Part shown: in pieces, positions 14,203 to 21,013 of the stretch
Layout: each line of letters opens with the position of its first letter
Numbering within the stretch: the first letter of the stretch is position 1
NCBI GenBank assembly: GCA_017461445.1
Contig: JAFTXW010000017.1
Span: 1-47,328 of the forward strand
DNA from: Oscillospiraceae bacterium
GTDB taxonomy: Bacteria; Bacillota; Clostridia; Oscillospirales; Oscillospiraceae
DNA: 47,328 nt
Reading direction: 5' to 3'
The notes under the pieces: model-generated
Told to the model about the DNA's origin: nothing
Databases searched by the model: none
What the model saw: the letters and a program-made list of their open reading frames with translations, nothing else
Program-made: the position numbers and the translations under genes

Positions 14203-14426
14203 GCTTCCAGTTCTTTTTCGATTTCTTCCATGATCTTACTGGGCTTCCTGTCCAGAGCGTATGCGATTTTATAGAAGGTCTCCAGGGTGGGCTTTCGTTC
14301 ACCCCGCTCGATGGCACTCAGATGTGTTCTGCCAATCCCGGCAAGATCGCTGATCAGCTCCTGAGATTTGTGTTTTTCCTCCCGGATGCGCTGAATGACG
14401 TTTCCGACAACGATAGGGTCAAGCAT
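14193..14426 (-). CDS. Xre family regulator (short)
   Basis: 77 residues from ATG 14426 with AAGGAGGTTG upstream. It is one HTH domain: GNVIQRIREEKHKSQELISD, LAGIGRTHLSAIERGERKPT, ETFYKIAYALDRKPSKIMEE. It is of the SinR-like single-domain kind. It lies 36 nt downstream of another Xre gene on the same strand, so the two are probably co-transcribed and may form a two-regulator switch. Confidence 0.9.
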   Translation of the reverse strand: MLDPIVVGNVIQRIREEKHKSQELISDLAGIGRTHLSAIERGERKPTLETFYKIAYALDRKPSKIMEEIEKELEAKK

Positions 14427-14462
14427 GAAACAACCTCCTTTGCTGTTAAGGATTTCATTACC

Positions 14463-14810
14463 TTAATCCCCAACTTTATTCTTTCGTAGTGTTGCTTTTA
14501 AGCTAATCAGCGTATCGGATAATATCTTGGATTCAACCGGGTCACAATCGCTGATCAGTTCGGTCAACCAACTGTCACGAAAAGCCTTAGCGGTACGGAC
14601 TTCTCTGCAAAGCAACTCGTCTGCCGAGCAGTCCAGGGCATTCAGAATAGAGATGAATACCTCAAAGCTGGGAACGGTACTGCCGCTTTCAATATGGCTC
14701 ATATGACTGGAACCAACGCCGATTTGTTCGGACAGCTTCTCCTGGGTGAGCCCTTTTTCAATCCGCTTTTGTTTAATTCGCTGCCCAATATCTTTATAGT
14801 CGATTGCCAT
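14463..14810 (-). CDS. Xre family regulator with C-terminal helical tail
   Basis: 115 residues from ATG 14810. The HTH is at about 5-65: IGQRIKQKRIEKGLTQEKLS, IGVGSSHMSHIESGSTVPSF, EVFISILNALDCSADELL. A tail with DPVESKILSDTLISLKATLR follows. It is divergent from the membrane-protein gene at 14922 across an operator-like palindrome. Its architecture matches the regulator at 10122 inside the element. Confidence 0.9.
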   Translation of the reverse strand: MAIDYKDIGQRIKQKRIEKGLTQEKLSEQIGVGSSHMSHIESGSTVPSFEVFISILNALDCSADELLCREVRTAKAFRDSWLTELISDCDPVESKILSDTLISLKATLRKNKVGD

Positions 14811-14834
14811 GAAACTTACCCCTACATTTTTTTG

Positions 14835-14893
14835 TACATCTGTATTGTAAATACAGTTTCAAAATGTTAGAATGACATAAAAGTACAGATGTA
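14835..14893. promoter_or_regulatory. Divergent promoter and operator
   Basis: TACATCTGT (14835-14843) and ACAGATGTA (14885-14893) are inverted halves 50 bp apart. Between them lie TTGTAA (14845-14850), a 17-nt spacer and TAGAAT (14868-14873), a rightward promoter. CTGTATT/AATACAG pairs also occur here. These are likely targets of the adjacent Xre protein. Confidence 0.7.
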
Positions 14894-14921
14894 TTCATAA
14901 TACAGAAAGAAGGGGTTCAAA

Positions 14922-15350
14922 TTGAAAATGTGGCGCAAGATAATTTGGATAGCGGTGGCAGCAGTTGTGGCTTTTTCTGCGTGGTTGCTGCTTCGGGAAC
15001 AAAAGGAGTGCTGTCTGTGCGGCAGTTTTCGCTATCATGCTCCTTGCCTGATCGATTTAAAAACAGGCAGATTGATAGAATTGGATCTGTATTTTGCGCA
15101 TGAAACGAAAGTAGCGGAACTGGCAGAAGAGCAGCCGGAACAGGGAAGCTTTTCTATTATCATGCTCGGAAATGTATCGGGCTACAGAGACACATCCAGA
15201 AAGTATATAGAAGTGGATGTTCCCATTGCTGAGAAAACCATCGATCCTGCCCTTTGCAAGTCGTGCAGAAAACAAATTAACGGCATTTTTGCAGGCCGGT
15301 ATGTGCTGGCAGATTTGTATGATAATGAAAAAAGACGATCATTCCCATAA
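14922..15350 (+). CDS. Membrane-anchored protein with paired cysteines, unknown
   Basis: 142 residues. TTG 14922 is preferred because GAAGGGG lies 7-8 nt upstream; ATG 14928 is two codons in. A single N-terminal membrane segment (IIWIAVAAVVAFSAWLLL) is followed by an extracytoplasmic domain with CCLCG (about 31-35) and CKSC (about 116-119). These could be a zinc-ribbon or disulphide pair. The centre has HAPCLIDLKTGRLIELDLYF. I do not recognise a family. It is transcribed away from two Xre genes through a shared operator. Confidence 0.75.
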   Translation: MKMWRKIIWIAVAAVVAFSAWLLLREQKECCLCGSFRYHAPCLIDLKTGRLIELDLYFAHETKVAELAEEQPEQGSFSIIMLGNVSGYRDTSRKYIEVDVPIAEKTIDPALCKSCRKQINGIFAGRYVLADLYDNEKRRSFP

Positions 15351-15470
15351 ATGCGGACTTAGCGATGGAGCTTCGCTGTTATTCGATTACTGCCTATGAG
15401 GGAGAAAAGGGAATTTGGAAAGTTACGGTTCAAGGAAATCGGGAATCCTAAACGCCATGCTTCACACTAA

Positions 15471-15505
15471 AAATAGGTTGACTTCTACCTATTTACGGAT
15501 ATAAT
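15471..15505 (+). promoter_or_regulatory. Promoter and operator of the toxin-antitoxin pair
   Basis: TTGACT (15478-15483), 16-nt spacer, TATAAT (15500-15505). The -35 box is framed by the perfect inverted repeat AAATAGGT (15471-15478) and ACCTATTT (15487-15494), a probable antitoxin operator. Confidence 0.82.
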
Positions 15506-15528
15506 AAAGGCAGAAGGAAGGTGCTGTT

Positions 15529-15771
15529 ATGCAAATCGATACCAATACCATCGTATCCGTTACGGAAGCCAATCAGAATTTCTCCCGGGTGACGCGGATC
15601 GCGGAAAAAAACGGGCAGGCGGTGATTTTCAAAAACAACCGTCCCAAATACATGGTTATTGACCTGGAAAACTCTCCCATACTGGATCTGACCGACGATG
15701 AAAAAATTGACATCGTTGCTGCCAGAATTTTAAAGCGTTTCAAGCCCGCCTTTGAGGAGCTGGCCAAATGA
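15529..15771 (+). CDS. phd: Phd/YefM-type antitoxin
   Basis: 80 residues from ATG 15529 with GAAGGAAGG upstream. The N-terminal dimer/DNA-binding fold shows IVSVTEANQNFSRVTRIAEK and VIFKNNRPKYMVIDLE, the usual Phd pattern. The C-terminal part (DEKIDIVAARILKRFKPAFE) should wrap the toxin. Its stop overlaps the toxin start by four bases (ATGA). The palindrome over the promoter fits autorepression. Confidence 0.92.
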   Translation: MQIDTNTIVSVTEANQNFSRVTRIAEKNGQAVIFKNNRPKYMVIDLENSPILDLTDDEKIDIVAARILKRFKPAFEELAK

Positions 15772-16145
15772 TCAAATTCTCCAAGGATAAAGTTCTGCTG
15801 CTGCACCAGCTGATCGCTCAGGAGACCGGCGGCAGCATCGGTGTCCGGGACGAGGGGCTGCTGGAATCCGCTTTGGAAGCGGCTTTCTCCGGTTTCGGCG
15901 GCGTGGAGTTCTATCCCACCAAGGAGGAAAAGGGTGCCCGGTTGGGTTATAACCTGATTTCTAACCATGCCTTCGTGGATGGGAATAAGCGCATTGGAAT
16001 GTATGTGATGCTGACCTTCCTGGAAGTCAATGGAATCCACATGGACTGCACCAATGAGGATGTGGTGACTGTGGGGCTGGGTGTGGCTTCGGGAAACATG
16101 GATTATGAAGCCCTGCTGTCCTGGGTGAGGGAGCATCGGCTTTGA
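15768..16145 (+). CDS. doc: Doc-type Fic toxin (death-on-curing family)
   Basis: 125 residues from ATG 15768, overlapping the antitoxin stop. The Fic motif is HAFVDGNKRIG (His67, Asp71, Asn73, Lys74, Arg75). The Lys in place of the Gly of AMP-transferring Fic proteins is typical of Doc, which phosphorylates and inactivates EF-Tu. Upstream, the conserved SIGVRDEGLLESALEAA helix is present. Full length for Doc. The motif has Gly-Asn and Ile-Gly where P1 Doc has Ala-Asn and Thr-Ala, a common chromosomal variant. It ends 25 nt before a bidirectional terminator. Confidence 0.92.
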   Translation: MIKFSKDKVLLLHQLIAQETGGSIGVRDEGLLESALEAAFSGFGGVEFYPTKEEKGARLGYNLISNHAFVDGNKRIGMYVMLTFLEVNGIHMDCTNEDVVTVGLGVASGNMDYEALLSWVREHRL

Positions 16146-16170
16146 TCCTGTCGAAATGTAATTTTGCACC

Positions 16171-16208
16171 AAAAAAGGAAGCAGCCAACGTAGCTGCTTC
16201 CTTCTTTT
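16171..16208. terminator. Bidirectional terminator between doc and capA-like gene
   Basis: AAGGAAGCAGC pairs with GCTGCTTCCTT around CAACGTA. A-run before and T-run after serve both converging genes. Confidence 0.92.
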
Positions 16209-17538
16209 ACTCCGTTGCTTCCGTGGGCTCTGTTGCCTTGGAGGGGTCTACACGGACTTCGATGCGGGAGAGGGAGTAGGTCATGTCCGAATTACAGGAT
16301 TCGGTGATTTTATCCACATAGTTGCCGCTGTAGGCGAACTGGGCCTCGGTGATGCGGACGACGCGCATCCGTCCGTCCACGCTGTCGGTCTTTTTCAGGG
16401 TGTAGATGGGGGTGTAGCTGAAATCCGTCACCCGGGTCGCGCCGGAGGCGGCGTCCTTGGTGATCTCGATGTCCAGAATGATGGAATAATTGGTGCCGCC
16501 CTTGGTGGCGTTACCGAAGAAATCGCCCAGGGAATAGGCCACCAGTGTGCCCGCAGCCTTGTCAAAGGCCACCTCCTGCACCGTGTGGGGATGGGTGCCG
16601 AGGATCACATCCACGCCGTTTTTCTTCATCAGGGACACGATGGATTCCTGACTGCTGCTGACCACATCGCTGTATTCGCTGCCCCAGTGGAGCATGGCGA
16701 TGGTAATGTCGGGCTTTTCCGCGGCTACATTGTTGAGAATGGCGGTGATGCCGTCACGGTCGATCTCGTCGTAGGTGGTGGCGTAGTCGGTGTAGAGCAG
16801 GTTCACGCAGTCCTCGTTGCCGGAGGGCATACCCATGCCGCCGACACCCTTGGTAAAGGCCACAAAGGCCACCCGGATGCCCTGAACATCCACGACGGTG
16901 TAGCCGCCGGATTCCCGGAAGTCAGCCGGGGTGGCATAGGCACCCAGGGGCACCAGGCCCGCCTCCCGGATGGCGGTGAGGGTGGAATTCAGGCCAATCA
17001 AGCCGTTGTTAATGGAGCAGGAATTGGCCATCTGGAGCATGTCCACGCCCGCATTGCGTAGGGCGGTGAGGATCTCCCTGGGGGCGGAGGTGGTTTCCGT
17101 GCCATAGGGCTCGCCGCAGATGTTGCCCTCGAAATTCAGCACCGTCAGGTCGGCATCCGCAAGGGTGGAGGCCACATCCATAAAGGCCTTGGTGTAGTCA
17201 TAGCCCGTGCCGCTGAGGCCCGCGTCCACCACGCTGTTGGTGATGTTCAGGTCGCCGGCGGCCTTGATGTGGATGGTGGTCAGGGTGTTCTGCTGCTGGG
17301 CAGCCGCCTGGGTGGGCTGGATGGGCTGGGAGGACTGGGGCTTCTGGGTGGTCTTTTCCTCCTCCGGGGCAGAACCATTCTGCCGGGCCAGAAGGAAGAT
17401 CCCCACGCCGCACAGCACCAGCACCACCGCCGCGGCGATGAGCCCCATCAGGAGCCGCCGCTGCTCGGCCTGCTGCTTTTTGCGCATGGCCTCCCGCTTC
17501 GCACGGCGCTTATTGATATCTTCTTCATAACGCGCCAT
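16207..17538 (-). CDS. CapA family membrane-anchored metallophosphatase-like protein
   Basis: 443 residues from ATG 17538 with AAGGAGG upstream. A basic cytoplasmic head (KRRAKREAMRKKQQAEQRR), one membrane segment (about 29-50) and a Gln/Pro/Thr linker precede the CapA domain (about 88-385). Motifs: AAGDLNI, LTVLNFEGNI, AMLHWGSEY, LGTHPHTVQ and VAYSLGDFFG. The usual ANNH..D.G motif reads MANSCSINNG, replacing a histidine that is a likely metal ligand. CapA/PgsA proteins act in poly-gamma-glutamate export, and relatives are cell-wall phosphatases. No other pgs or cap gene is near, so a general envelope role is more likely. Activity is uncertain because of the altered motif. Confidence 0.88.
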   Translation of the reverse strand: MARYEEDINKRRAKREAMRKKQQAEQRRLLMGLIAAAVVLVLCGVGIFLLARQNGSAPEEEKTTQKPQSSQPIQPTQAAAQQQNTLTTIHIKAAGDLNITNSVVDAGLSGTGYDYTKAFMDVASTLADADLTVLNFEGNICGEPYGTETTSAPREILTALRNAGVDMLQMANSCSINNGLIGLNSTLTAIREAGLVPLGAYATPADFRESGGYTVVDVQGIRVAFVAFTKGVGGMGMPSGNEDCVNLLYTDYATTYDEIDRDGITAILNNVAAEKPDITIAMLHWGSEYSDVVSSSQESIVSLMKKNGVDVILGTHPHTVQEVAFDKAAGTLVAYSLGDFFGNATKGGTNYSIILDIEITKDAASGATRVTDFSYTPIYTLKKTDSVDGRMRVVRITEAQFAYSGNYVDKITESCNSDMTYSLSRIEVRVDPSKATEPTEATE

Positions 17539-17644
17539 GGCGTGTCCTCCTTAAAGTGGTAGTTTCCTATTATACTCCATTTTTCGCCCCAAAACAAGGG
17601 GGAGATTGTAAACAATGTGGGAAAGGGTCGCCCCTATACTAAGG

Positions 17645-18526
17645 TTATGCAAACAGCTTCCGTGTTTCCTCCGCGTCGTGGTGGATTTGGGTTTTCAGGG
17701 TGTCCAGGGAATCGAATTTCCGTTCAGGGCGGAGGAAGCGGTGGAATTCCAGGGTGATCTCCCAGTCATAGAGGTCACCGGAGTAGTCTAAGATCCAGGG
17801 CTCCACGGTGATGCCCCGGCCCTCCACTGTGGGACGGGTGCCGATGTTGGTGACGGCGGGGTATGCGGCCCCATCCACCAAAGCCCGGCAGGCGTAAACG
17901 CCGAATTTGGGTACCGCCAGCCCATCGGGCAGCCGCAGGTTGGCAGTGGGGATACCCAGACGGCGGCCCAGCTGCTTGCCGTGGACGACCCGGCCCGTGA
18001 GAATATGGGGATGGCCCAGAAATTTGACCGCGGTGGCCATGTCGCCGGTTTCCAGCTGACGGCGGATGTAGGTGCTGGACACCCGGATGCCGTCCACGGT
18101 TTGCTCCGGCACAATGACGCAGGGAAGCCCCCGCTCCCGGCAGAATTCCGCCAGCAATGCCGCATTGCCCTCGCCCCGGTGGCCGAACCGGAAATCCCCG
18201 CCGCAGACGAAGCCAGCCCCGCCCAGTTCCAGCAGCCGCTCCAGAAAACGCTCCCAGGGAGTTGACATAACATCCTCTGTCACCGGTAAAACGGTAATAT
18301 GCGCCATGCCGTAGGCCTTCAGCAGCTGTTTCCGGTCCTGGATGGTGCTGATGAGCATGGGGGGAGTGGACTGGAACAGGGATTGGGGATGCTTTTCAAA
18401 GGTGATGGCCCCGGTGCCGCAGCCCAGCGCGTCCGCCAGACGGCAGCACTCCCGCAGCAAAGCCTGATGCCCCAGATGCACCCCATCAAAAAACCCAAGG
18501 GCAATGATTTGTTTCGTGTTGGTCAT
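17645..18526 (-). CDS. ribF: Bifunctional riboflavin kinase / FAD synthetase
   Basis: 293 residues from ATG 18526. The N-terminal nucleotidyltransferase domain has GFFDGVHLGH (about 12-21), CGGDFRFGHRGEGN and VSSTYIRRQL. The C-terminal flavokinase domain has GKQLGRRLGIPTANL, PAVTNIGTRPT and LDYSGDLYDWEITLEF. It converts riboflavin to FMN and then FAD. The N-terminus is a little shorter than in B. subtilis, but all motifs are present. It is the last gene of the truB-ribF end of the nusA operon, separated from truB by about 60 nt that hold a small inverted repeat. Confidence 0.95.
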   Translation of the reverse strand: MTNTKQIIALGFFDGVHLGHQALLRECCRLADALGCGTGAITFEKHPQSLFQSTPPMLISTIQDRKQLLKAYGMAHITVLPVTEDVMSTPWERFLERLLELGGAGFVCGGDFRFGHRGEGNAALLAEFCRERGLPCVIVPEQTVDGIRVSSTYIRRQLETGDMATAVKFLGHPHILTGRVVHGKQLGRRLGIPTANLRLPDGLAVPKFGVYACRALVDGAAYPAVTNIGTRPTVEGRGITVEPWILDYSGDLYDWEITLEFHRFLRPERKFDSLDTLKTQIHHDAEETRKLFA

Positions 18527-18542
18527 AGTTTTGTCCTGTCAG

Positions 18543-18587
18543 TGGGAATGCAGAATGAATGCATCTCCTTAATTCTGCATTACACAG
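18543..18587. repeat. Short inverted repeat between truB and ribF
   Basis: GAATGCAGAAT (18545-18555) and ATTCTGCATT (18572-18581) pair around about 16 nt. Reminiscent of the AGGAGTTAG repeat at 28677; perhaps another mini-element. Confidence 0.6.
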
Positions 18588-18589
18588 TA

Positions 18590-19450
18590 TCATACGTCAA
18601 AAAAGCTTTTGACGGTTGACATAATCCCGTTCTCCACCTTTGCCAGCATGAGGAATTCTCCGCTTTGGCTATAGGCCCGGTAGGTGCCGTCGGGGAGGTT
18701 CCGGGAAAAGCTGTTGCCGTTGCGGCAGCGTTTTTCCTGATTGGGGGTCAGCCTGACCTCGGGGTAGTTGCGGAACATGGTGTCCACGCCACGCAGATAA
18801 TTCTCCGGCTCCGTGGTTTCCAGCAGCTCCTGCAGGGGCACCGCTTCGGCAATGGTGTATTCCCCCGCCTGTACCCGCCGCAGGGCTTCCATGCAGCCGC
18901 CGCAGCCCAGAGCTTCGCCGATGTCCTTGCAGAGGGTGCGGATGTAGGTGCCCTTGGAGCAGCGGACCCGGAGCCGGGCGGTTTTCCCGGTAAATTCAAG
19001 GCAGGTAAGCTCAAAAATCTCAATTTCCCGGGGCTGCCGCTCGATTTCCTTACCCTTTCTCGCCAGGTCGCAGAGCTTCTGGCCGTTGACCTTCAGAGCG
19101 GAGTACATAGGAGGGATTTGTTGAATTTTCCCCCGGAATTTGGAGAGAACATTCAGAAATTCCTCCTCGGAAATGTGAACTTCCTGCTCTGTCAGGGTGT
19201 TGCCGAACACGTCCTCGGTGTCGGTGGTCAGGCCGAGACGCAGCACCGTTTCATAGGCCTTTTCGGCGTGCTCGAAGAATTCCACGCCCCGGGTGGCCCG
19301 GCCCACGAACACGGGGAGAACCCCCGTCGCCATGGGGTCCAACGTGCCCCCGTGGCCGATGCGCCGGGTATTGAACACCCGCCGCAGCCGCGCCGTCACA
19401 TCCTGACTCGTCCACTCCTGGGGTTTGTCTATAATTACGATTCCGTTCAT
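18590..19450 (-). CDS. truB: tRNA pseudouridine-55 synthase TruB
   Basis: 286 residues from ATG 19450 with AAGGT upstream. MNGIVIIDKPQEWTSQDV, RRIGHGGTLDPMATGVL (containing the catalytic Asp of GTLDP), KAYETVLRLGLTTDTED and RCSKGTYIRTLCKDIG are all in place. It makes pseudouridine at position 55 of the T-loop of tRNAs. It lies between nrnA and ribF, a common order in Firmicutes, and continues the long nusA operon. Confidence 0.97.
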   Translation of the reverse strand: MNGIVIIDKPQEWTSQDVTARLRRVFNTRRIGHGGTLDPMATGVLPVFVGRATRGVEFFEHAEKAYETVLRLGLTTDTEDVFGNTLTEQEVHISEEEFLNVLSKFRGKIQQIPPMYSALKVNGQKLCDLARKGKEIERQPREIEIFELTCLEFTGKTARLRVRCSKGTYIRTLCKDIGEALGCGGCMEALRRVQAGEYTIAEAVPLQELLETTEPENYLRGVDTMFRNYPEVRLTPNQEKRCRNGNSFSRNLPDGTYRAYSQSGEFLMLAKVENGIMSTVKSFFDV

Positions 19451-19502
19451 ATCGTTACCTTCTGTTTGTGTACTGATGCGGGAGCCTTTTTGCGTTTCTA
19501 TA

Positions 19503-20453
19503 TCAATTCAACGCCAGCATTGCTGTTTCCACAGCCTTTGCGGCTTCTTCCAGGGGTAAATGAATGGTCGCTCCGGCAGCACCCTTATGACCGCCGCCGC
19601 CGAATTGGGCGGTGATGGCGGTGGCGTCGTAGCCGGGGATGGCACGGACGGAGAGCTTCACGTCCCCCTCCTTGGTCTCCCGGAGGGTCGCTGCCATACA
19701 GACCCCGGCCACGGTTCGGGGAAAGGAGGAAATATTGTCCATATCGTCACTTGTGACGCCGATCTGCTCCTCCACGGCCCGGGGGATGGCCACAATCGCC
19801 AGCCTTCCGCTGTCAAAAACCCGCAGGTGATCCACGATCCAGCCCTGCATTCTGAGCCTGCCCAGGGTATTGGTCTCAAACAGCACCTGGTTCAGCCCGT
19901 ACACCCGTGCCCCCGCTGCGGCGCAGGCCGCGGCGGTTTGGAAGGTGTGGGCGGTGGTGTTGGCAAAGCGGAAGCAGCCGGTGTCGGTGGACGTGCCCAC
20001 ATAGACCGCGTCAGCCATTCGACTGTCCATTTCGCAGCCCATCGCGGTGATCAGGTCATAGATAATCTCGGCGCAGGCTCCCGCGGCGGGATCCACCAGC
20101 TCATAGTCTGTGAAAGAAACAGCGGAGCCGTGGTGGTCGATCCGCAGGGGGATGCGGCCCAGCAGGTGCTCAAAGGCTTTGGGCAGCATGGAAGGGGAGG
20201 CCACGTCCACGGTAACGACGGTGTCATTTTCCTCCGCTTTCTCCTTGGTCAGGCCCTGATGGAGCCAGGAAAAGCGGTCGGTGACCTCGGGATTTTGCAG
20301 AATGTGGGCGGTTTTGCCCAATTTGCGCAGGCATAAGCACAGGGCTGCGGCGGAGCCGATGGTATCCCCGTCGGGGCGGCGGTGGGTCAGGATGCAGTAA
20401 CGGTCATGGGACAGGAGAAACTCCGCTGTCTCATTCCTCGTCAGCGTCGTCAT
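19503..20453 (-). CDS. nrnA: DHH/DHHA1 phosphoesterase, NrnA-like nanoRNase / pAp phosphatase
   Basis: 316 residues from ATG 20453, whose GAGGTAAAG lies inside the end of rbfA. The DHH domain has LTHRRPDGDTIGSA (about 22-35), VTVDVAS and RIDHHGS. The DHHA1 domain ends in FGGGGHKGAAGATI (glycine-rich substrate loop). NrnA degrades very short RNAs and dephosphorylates pAp; relatives cleave c-di-AMP products. It overlaps rbfA by 23 nt, so translation is probably coupled. Confidence 0.93.
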   Translation of the reverse strand: MTTLTRNETAEFLLSHDRYCILTHRRPDGDTIGSAAALCLCLRKLGKTAHILQNPEVTDRFSWLHQGLTKEKAEENDTVVTVDVASPSMLPKAFEHLLGRIPLRIDHHGSAVSFTDYELVDPAAGACAEIIYDLITAMGCEMDSRMADAVYVGTSTDTGCFRFANTTAHTFQTAAACAAAGARVYGLNQVLFETNTLGRLRMQGWIVDHLRVFDSGRLAIVAIPRAVEEQIGVTSDDMDNISSFPRTVAGVCMAATLRETKEGDVKLSVRAIPGYDATAITAQFGGGGHKGAAGATIHLPLEEAAKAVETAMLALN

Positions 20454-20799
20454 CGTGCTTTACCTCAAGAGAGTTGATAAGCTTCAGCATTTTCGCGCCG
20501 TAGGTGATGGAGTCGTCCAGGGACCAGACGATCTCGGGGGAGTAGCGCAGCTGCAGATTGCTGCCCAGCTGACGGCGCAGGAAGCCCGCGGCGGATTTCA
20601 GGCCCGCCATGGCGTTCTGGGCCCGCTCCTCCTGCAGGATGCTGACGTAGACCTTGGTATAGCGCAGATCGGGGGTGGTCTCCACACGGGTGATGGAGAT
20701 CATGGTGTCCTGGACCCGGGGGTCCTTGACGGTGCGCAGAAGAGAAGCCAGCTCCCGCTGGATCTCCTCGTTGATTCGTACGATTCGATTGGATGCCAT
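20431..20799 (-). CDS. rbfA: Ribosome-binding factor A
   Basis: 122 residues from ATG 20799 with GGAGGATACC upstream. The N-terminus RIVRINEEIQRELASLL, the KDPRV motif, ISITRVETTPDLRYTKVYVS and the C-terminal IVWSLDDSITYGAKMLKLI define RbfA. It matures the 30S subunit. It follows infB in the operon, with a palindromic element between. Confidence 0.96.
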   Translation of the reverse strand: MASNRIVRINEEIQRELASLLRTVKDPRVQDTMISITRVETTPDLRYTKVYVSILQEERAQNAMAGLKSAAGFLRRQLGSNLQLRYSPEIVWSLDDSITYGAKMLKLINSLEVKHDDDADEE

Positions 20800-20822
20800 T
20801 TGGTATCCTCCTTAATAGACAT

Positions 20823-20962
20823 TGTAGGGCGGGGGCATGACCCCGCCGACCAGGTATCGATACACTCTCTGCTTGATACAATGGAAACCACAGCATTTCC
20901 GCACAGAACCGGCCTGGTCAATGGATGTGGGTACGTTGGCGGGGTCTTGACCCCGCCCTACA
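20823..20962. repeat. Family A palindromic element (copy A5, GGCGGGG variant)
   Basis: TGTAGGGCGGGG-CATGACCCCGCC at 20823-20847 faces GGCGGGGTC-TTGACCCCGCCCTACA ending at 20962, with about 90 nt between. The ends are imperfect copies of the family, with GCGGGG in place of GGAGGG. Located inside the operon between infB and rbfA. Confidence 0.8.
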
Positions 20963-21013
20963 TATGGTACGGAAATCCCGCCGCGCCGCGTATGCGGCGC
21001 GGCGGGAATCGCA

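Noticed and set aside
15365-15451. 28-codon frame (MELRCYSITAYEGEKG...) after the membrane protein
   Set aside because: No ribosome binding site, and it overlaps nothing that supports it; possible but not supported. Perhaps a remnant.
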